Shown piece by piece: positions 7,201 to 11,114 of a DNA stretch of 11,114 nucleotides. The stretch is from Candidatus Schekmanbacteria bacterium (GTDB taxonomy: Bacteria > Schekmanbacteria > GWA2-38-11 > J061), in contig RFHX01000250.1 of the NCBI GenBank assembly GCA_003695725.1, forward strand, positions 1 through 11,114, in the 5' to 3' direction. Below the pieces are notes generated by a model. That model made no database searches. It was not told where the DNA came from and saw only the letters and a program-made list of their open reading frames with translations. The translations under genes and the position numbers were made by a program. Each line of letters begins with the position of its first letter. The first letter of the stretch is position 1.

Positions 7201-7884
7201 TTATTCACCTTCTGATAAATAAAAAACCTTCGGCTCTGTTCCTAAATCTTCAAGAAGCCGTCTCACCCGTCTGCTTTTAGACAAAGTAAAAACTTTATGT
7301 TCAGGGTTATCGAGGTCTCCAAAATAGATTGCTTTTGCCGGACATGCTTCAGCACATGCAGGAATATAATCATCTTCTCTCATTTCACGCTTCTCAAACC
7401 GAGCCCTATCTTTTGCCTTCTGAAGACGATGGTGGCAAAATGTGCATTTCTCAACAACCCCTTTAGGACGCACAGAAACATCAGGATTGAACATTGGCTT
7501 CATCTCATCTGGCCAATCAGGTACAAACCAATTGAAATAACGAACAGTATAAGGGCATGCTGTTGTGCAATAGCGGCATCCAATACACCTCGGGTATACC
7601 TGTCCCACAATCCCGCCTTCCCCTTTAAATGTTGCTCTTACAGGACATACCTTTATGCAAGGCGGCTCATCACAATGGAAGCAAGGCCGTGGAAGAATCT
7701 TCTTTTTTACCTCAGGATAATGTTCTTCCTTTTCAATCAGATAATCCATCCATCTAATCGATCTGCCCTGCCTAAACCATTGAGGATTCGAAGGAGCTAT
7801 ATTATTTTCAGCAATACAAGCCACAGCACAAGCACCACAGCCGTTGCATTTGTCAAGATCGATTACCATTCCCCATCGAGCCAT
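7201..7884 (-). CDS. Four-cluster 4Fe-4S ferredoxin subunit (ActB2/QrcC/PsrB-like)
   Basis: This 227-residue protein relays electrons between the molybdopterin-family subunit and the NrfD-like or haem subunits. Sixteen Cys are arranged as in DmsB/PsrB/ActB2 proteins: C13-C16-C19-C23, C68-C71-C76-C80, C100-C103-C106-C110, then C147-C150 with C177-C181. This gives four FeS sites, probably [4Fe-4S]. In ActB one is [3Fe-4S], but no obvious missing Cys marks one here. The VRYFNWF (114-120) and NPDVSVRPKGVVEKCTFCHHR segments (133-153) are typical of this family. It has no signal peptide of its own, so it would be exported by the Tat system bound to the preceding subunit, as is known for related complexes. 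The gap from the preceding gene is 7 bases. AGGTGA lies just before the ATG and overlaps the upstream stop. Confidence 0.94.
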   Translation of the reverse strand: MARWGMVIDLDKCNGCGACAVACIAENNIAPSNPQWFRQGRSIRWMDYLIEKEEHYPEVKKKILPRPCFHCDEPPCIKVCPVRATFKGEGGIVGQVYPRCIGCRYCTTACPYTVRYFNWFVPDWPDEMKPMFNPDVSVRPKGVVEKCTFCHHRLQKAKDRARFEKREMREDDYIPACAEACPAKAIYFGDLDNPEHKVFTLSKSRRVRRLLEDLGTEPKVFYLSEGE

Positions 7885-7891
7885 ATTTCAC

Positions 7892-10345
7892 CTATGCCTT
7901 ATAAATTTTAACCATTGTCCTATCAGGGAGTAAAACCCCTGACAAAGGGTCTCTTTCTTCAATCATAACATCAACAGCATTACTCCCAATGCCTGATGAC
8001 CACTCGCCATTCCCTTTATGTCCCAAACCTGCCGGGATAGCAATACTTTCAGGATGTATTCCCTCTGAAATAGAAACAATCGCCCTTATTCTTCCTTTTG
8101 ATGATTCGATAATGACATATTCCCCATCTTTCAAATTCATCTTCTTTGCTGTTTCAGGGTTAATTTCCACCCAAGTTTCCCAGCGATCAGAAATTACTGA
8201 AGTTGCATTGTCCATCAACCAAGGAGAATTTGGCTGTGAAAGAGAAGTAAGTGATATGGTTTTGGAAATATGAAGATATAACCCTTCCTTCTCACTGATT
8301 CTTTCAGATATCAAGTCAGGATAAAAGGGATTTACCCTTCCTTCAATAAAACGCGAATACTTAGTTCTAACTTCCTTTTCTTTTGAACCAATGATTTTTT
8401 CAATCTGCGGCTTCAAAGAGGTCGGCATAAATTCCACTTTACCTTTTTTTGGATCAATAATCCCCGGCAATTCATTATAATAAAAAATCGGATCCCACCA
8501 TCCTCCCTTCTCAAGTACCTCTTTAACAAATTCCTGCTTTGTGATTTTTTTAGGAACCTTCCATCCTGCCTTCTCAAGAAGCCGAACCCACCGTCCTTTA
8601 AACTCTTCAGATATTACATCGCCTCGTCCGGCGTCAAAAAGTCCTTCAATTGACCATTCAAGGTATTCCTTTAGATTTTTCCACTGTAGATTTCTTGATA
8701 TTCCTACCGGCATTTTAGAAGAAACTTCAAGTATAACATCCTCTGTTGCCCTGCAATCAACTACTGGAGAAACAACAGGTTTTGATACCGAAAAAACTTG
8801 ATAACCTTCAGATGTATTTACAGCCGCCCCACCCCATTTCTCAAGATAAGTGCAATCGGGAAGTACTAAATCACAAAGAGAGGTTGTCTCATCCATTACA
8901 GAAGAAAAACTCACCTTATATGGAATCTTTTTCAATATTTCTATCCATTCATCTCTTGCCGGTGAGGAATATACCGGATTTGCATCTTTCACTAAGAGAA
9001 GTTTGACCGGATTGGCATTATCTTTGAATTTCGAAATCACTGATGCTGGATTGTTTTCATTGAAACCTTCTGCCCCTGATGACGATTTGTCATTGTTTTC
9101 AAAGGAAGCTTTAGAGACTTCATCCTTTTTAACTTTTGGAATTTGAGTCAATGGAATTTGGTGGGGAAATATCATTCCTCCTTTGGAGCCTATGCTTCCA
9201 CAAAGGAGGTTCAAACTATGCACAGCCATTTGTGTCATTATATCATCACGTCTTCCAATGACAATGGCAGGCCTTGCAGAATAAAGCTCTCTTGCAACAG
9301 TAATTATCTCTTCAGCGCTTACCCCTGTTATTTCTTCAACATCTACAGGGGCATAACCGCTCATAACCCAATACTTGAATCCTCGCCTTATTTTTCCATC
9401 TTTTGACACCTCATCTTCAAATCCTGTGCAGTATTTAGCAACGAAATTATAATCATATAGGTCTTCTCGTATGAGTACATAAGCTATGGAAAGGGCAATG
9501 ATTGCCTCTGTCCCGGGCTTTATTGGAATCCATCTATCAGCGCTGGCTGCCGTCGATGAAAGTCTTGTACCAAAATGAATAAATTTCGTTCTGCCCTCTT
9601 TTCTTTCTCTGCGTGCATATCCGTATGAACTAATCGACTGCATAAGATTTTCACAGCTTTCAAGATAGTCATTTGAAAAAGAGAGGACAATGCCGGAATT
9701 TTTTATATCAAAGGATGGTTTTCTTAAAATCCCCTGCATTAGATAAATTGCATCAAGCTGACATTCATCATCCCAATCATAGGCATCATTGAAAGGAATG
9801 TAATTGGGACTGCCGTATGATTCCATAAAATGGTGATATAATCTCTTCTCCAATATTGAACTTCTTATGCTGTGCAAAAACATAACGCCTGCAGGATTTT
9901 CATTCCTTTGTGAAATCAGCTTGTCCGACAATTCCTTCAAAGCATCATTCCACGAGATAGGGATCCATTTAGCAGAATTGCCACTGCCCTCTCTTCTCAA
10001 AGGGCTTTTGACTCTGTTGGGATTATAAAGGTGATTGATGCCGGCAACACCACGCGGACAGATGCCTCCTCTATTGACAGGATGCAGTGGATTGCCCTCA
10101 ATCTTAACAACTCTTTCACCAATTTTTCTAACATTGATTCCGCAAAAACTTGGACAAAGAGAACAGCTGGTTGTTTCCCATGTTTCAACATCGTAAGGAA
10201 CGATGACTTCTTCATACTGATTCAAAAAATTATGTATTGCCTTATTCGAATTTTTGATTTTTTGGCATCCTGTGACAGCAGCAGCTGAAACAAGCCCTGC
10301 GCCTTTTAAAAAACTTCTTCGATTTATGCCTTTTTTATCTTTCAT
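7892..10345 (-). CDS. Molybdopterin-oxidoreductase-family catalytic-type subunit (ActB1/QrcB/PsrA-like), Tat exported
   Basis: This 817-residue protein belongs to the DMSO-reductase superfamily. It starts with a twin-arginine signal (NRRSFLKG, residues 8-15) followed by VTGC (24-27), which also reads as a lipobox. Cys61-x2-Cys64-x3-Cys68-x27-Cys96 is the usual N-terminal FeS-cluster site, which Alternative Complex III ActB and QrcB generally lack. Cofactor-domain landmarks follow: SADRWIPIKPGTEAI (about 267-281), a GSIGSKGG turn, CDLVLPDCTYLEKWG and the C-terminal dinucleotide-binding domain with NPETAKKMNLKDGEYVIIES and AGLGHKGNGEW. The metal-ligand region reads SPNYIPFNDAYDWDDECQLD (179-198). 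Cys195 is the only Cys there and is offset from the usual ligand position, so it is unclear whether Mo/W is bound. Either it is an enzyme acting on a periplasmic substrate, or a structural electron relay in a quinol complex; the neighbours favour the latter. The ATG lies 6 bases after the pentahaem stop. Confidence 0.9.
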   Translation of the reverse strand: MKDKKGINRRSFLKGAGLVSAAAVTGCQKIKNSNKAIHNFLNQYEEVIVPYDVETWETTSCSLCPSFCGINVRKIGERVVKIEGNPLHPVNRGGICPRGVAGINHLYNPNRVKSPLRREGSGNSAKWIPISWNDALKELSDKLISQRNENPAGVMFLHSIRSSILEKRLYHHFMESYGSPNYIPFNDAYDWDDECQLDAIYLMQGILRKPSFDIKNSGIVLSFSNDYLESCENLMQSISSYGYARRERKEGRTKFIHFGTRLSSTAASADRWIPIKPGTEAIIALSIAYVLIREDLYDYNFVAKYCTGFEDEVSKDGKIRRGFKYWVMSGYAPVDVEEITGVSAEEIITVARELYSARPAIVIGRRDDIMTQMAVHSLNLLCGSIGSKGGMIFPHQIPLTQIPKVKKDEVSKASFENNDKSSSGAEGFNENNPASVISKFKDNANPVKLLLVKDANPVYSSPARDEWIEILKKIPYKVSFSSVMDETTSLCDLVLPDCTYLEKWGGAAVNTSEGYQVFSVSKPVVSPVVDCRATEDVILEVSSKMPVGISRNLQWKNLKEYLEWSIEGLFDAGRGDVISEEFKGRWVRLLEKAGWKVPKKITKQEFVKEVLEKGGWWDPIFYYNELPGIIDPKKGKVEFMPTSLKPQIEKIIGSKEKEVRTKYSRFIEGRVNPFYPDLISERISEKEGLYLHISKTISLTSLSQPNSPWLMDNATSVISDRWETWVEINPETAKKMNLKDGEYVIIESSKGRIRAIVSISEGIHPESIAIPAGLGHKGNGEWSSGIGSNAVDVMIEERDPLSGVLLPDRTMVKIYKA
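10058..10165 (-). other. N-terminal FeS-cluster motif of the molybdopterin-family subunit
   Basis: Cys61, Cys64, Cys68 and Cys96 fit the C-x2-C-x3-C-x27-C pattern of DMSO-reductase-family enzymes that carry an FS0 cluster, followed by PRG as in active members. Its presence separates this protein from cofactor-free ActB1/QrcB relatives and argues that it may still be an active enzyme or at least carry a cluster. Confidence 0.8.
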
Positions 10346-10351
10346 AACTTT

Positions 10352-10852
10352 CTATTTATGGCAGTCGATACAGTCCCAAGCCACATTTCTCTTTATATGA
10401 CAATTGATACAGTCTTCCATTACTAAAGTCTTCAATGGTTTTTTTGGAGGTTCTGTCAATTTCCACATTTCCCCATGACACTCGACGCATTCGACTTTTC
10501 CCACTGCAACATGCCTTCTATGAGAAAAAAAGACATGGGAAGGAAGTCTAAATACTCTTTTCCAATGAAGCTCTCCCCCCTTGGAAGCAATGGTTCTAAT
10601 TTTTTCCTCTTCTTTGCTCTCTGTTATTGCATCCTCATGACATTCGAGGCATTTTGAAATTTTAGGAATGCTTGCAAAGGTTTGAGTCTTTACATATATA
10701 TGGCACTCATCACACTCAAGTCCTTGATCTATATGAGCTTTATGGCTGTATTTGATTGGCTGTTCAGGAGCAGAAGAGAAGGAGAAAACTGTAATGCTGC
10801 CAAGAAGTGCGAACAAGAGAATGAATAATGATAAATATATAATCCTTTTCAT
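10352..10852 (-). CDS. Membrane-anchored pentahaem c-type cytochrome (ActA/QrcA-like)
   Basis: This 166-residue protein opens with one strong hydrophobic helix (residues 4-25), probably an uncleaved anchor, followed by a periplasmic domain. Five CXXCH motifs start at Cys47, 68, 122, 148 and 161. SHKAH (36-40) and SHRRH (110-114) precede haems 1 and 3 and supply likely distal His ligands, as in c7/c3-type cytochromes. The closing MEDCINCHIKRNVAWDCIDC is typical of QrcA/ActA-type proteins. Five haems equals the ActA count; QrcA has six. It would take electrons from the quinol-FeS module and hand them to a periplasmic carrier. It is the first gene after the main promoter, with an unusual leader. 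Its ribosome site is AAAAGGG, only 4 bases from the ATG and part of an inverted repeat. Another inner-membrane multihaem family cannot be excluded, but the next three genes support this assignment. Confidence 0.9.
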   Translation of the reverse strand: MKRIIYLSLFILLFALLGSITVFSFSSAPEQPIKYSHKAHIDQGLECDECHIYVKTQTFASIPKISKCLECHEDAITESKEEEKIRTIASKGGELHWKRVFRLPSHVFFSHRRHVAVGKVECVECHGEMWKLTEPPKKPLKTLVMEDCINCHIKRNVAWDCIDCHK

Positions 10853-10853
10853 T

Positions 10854-10916
10854 AGACCCTTTTATAAAAGATATAAAAAAAATTTTTTACAGCTATTTAT
10901 GATAGGATCAGGGTCT
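10854..10916 (-). promoter_or_regulatory. Inverted repeat able to mask the first ribosome binding site
   Basis: AGACCCT (10916-10910 on the minus strand) is a perfect complement of AGGGTCT (10860-10854). The second arm includes the only Shine-Dalgarno-like bases of the pentahaem gene and ends one base before its ATG. The 49-base loop contains an A6T8 tract and the palindrome CTTTTATAAAAG (10870-10859), which competes for some of the same bases. In RNA this could close or open the ribosome site. No known riboswitch class is recognised. Confidence 0.35.
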
Positions 10917-11025
10917 GAACAAGCTCTCTGAATATTCTCTTGCTTTTGAAATTTACTGCCGTCAACTACCGGTCTTTCTTCACACACTCAACAGCGAGAA
11001 AATGATTTTAAAAAAAATTTTTTAT

Positions 11026-11075
11026 CTTATACTTTTTCAAGATGAAATATGTCAAGAAAAATTTTAAAAAATTTT
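11026..11075 (-). promoter_or_regulatory. Main sigma70-type promoter with UP-like element for the cluster
   Basis: On the minus strand a perfect TTGACA (11055-11050) is followed after 18 bases by TATAAG (11031-11026, 5 of 6 consensus). Immediately upstream, 11075-11057 is a pure A/T block of two adjacent A-tracts about 10 bases apart, similar to UP elements that bind the RNA polymerase alpha subunit. Transcription would start near 11019 and give a leader of about 165 bases. All following genes are close together, so this is probably the operon promoter. Confidence 0.6.
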
Positions 11076-11114
11076 CTGTTGATGCTTCAAAATGCTTAAC
11101 TGACAAGGGTTTCA

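Larger units (their letters stand above)
10853..11114. other. Gene-free leader and upstream region
   Basis: No convincing reading frame is seen in these 262 bases. They hold the promoter, the ribosome-site inverted repeat and two identical A8T6 tracts (10875-10888 and 11010-11023) 135 bases apart. A/T tracts of this form bend DNA and may bind nucleoid proteins. The region reaches the window edge, so further upstream sites may be missing. Confidence 0.6.

Noticed and set aside
7297-7911. A 204-codon open frame on the plus strand
   Set aside because: It lies fully antisense to the ferredoxin gene with its sixteen patterned cysteines. Its own translation has no domain-like composition, so it is a shadow frame.
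8541-9406. Several overlapping plus-strand frames of 85-100 codons
   Set aside because: They are antisense to the molybdopterin-family gene, overlap each other and have no ribosome sites in sensible places.
9761-9763. Selenocysteine at the active site
   Set aside because: The codon is TGT (Cys195), and no in-frame TGA interrupts the gene.
7892-10345. Naming the complex as a specific reductase (polysulfide, thiosulfate, tetrathionate, arsenate)
   Set aside because: The ligand region does not match any of these clearly. The partner subunits (pentahaem, ten-helix NrfD) fit a quinol:cytochrome complex better.
10352-10852. Exact assignment as QrcA
   Set aside because: QrcA carries six haems and this protein has five CXXCH motifs, so only a Qrc/Act-like label is justified.

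Overview
All genes recognised here lie on the minus strand, so the window reads from right to left. By eye the DNA is AT-rich, with many A/T runs between genes. The outer-membrane lipoproteins, the beta-barrel and the thirty CXXCH haem c sites point to a Gram-negative, probably anaerobic bacterium with a heavily cytochrome-based respiratory chain. Desulfobacterota, Nitrospirota or a related uncultivated lineage would fit, but the sequence alone does not decide the taxon.

Layout in transcription order. (1) 11114-10853: a 262-base leader with a sigma70-type promoter (TTGACA-18-TATAAG), an A/T-rich UP-like element, and an inverted repeat whose second arm covers the ribosome binding site of the first gene. 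(2) 10852-5576: an inner-membrane quinol-oxidoreductase module. It contains an anchored pentahaem cytochrome, a Tat-exported molybdopterin-family subunit, a four-cluster ferredoxin subunit, a ten-helix NrfD-family quinone subunit and an 81-residue two-helix protein. The order and sequence style resemble Alternative Complex III (ActA, split ActB, ActC) and the Qrc complex. (3) 5566-4349: an exported tetrahaem cytochrome made of four tandem class I domains. (4) 4251-534: an outer-membrane module with a 451-residue beta-barrel, a dodecahaem cytochrome and a nonahaem lipoprotein cytochrome, arranged like a porin-cytochrome conduit. (5) 464-1: the start of a membrane-anchored sensor protein that runs off the window.

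Inferred working model: menaquinol is oxidised at the NrfD subunit, or quinone is reduced if the chain runs backwards. Electrons pass through the FeS and pentahaem subunits to the periplasmic tetrahaem carrier, then through the dodecahaem protein inside or below the barrel to the nonahaem lipoprotein at the surface. One compact cluster would therefore encode a quinone-to-exterior electron wire. The gene families and haem counts are seen directly. Membership in one complex, electron direction and final acceptor are inference.

No tRNA, rRNA, CRISPR, insertion sequence or convincing intrinsic terminator was seen. Apart from the leader, no gene-free stretch exceeds 100 bases.
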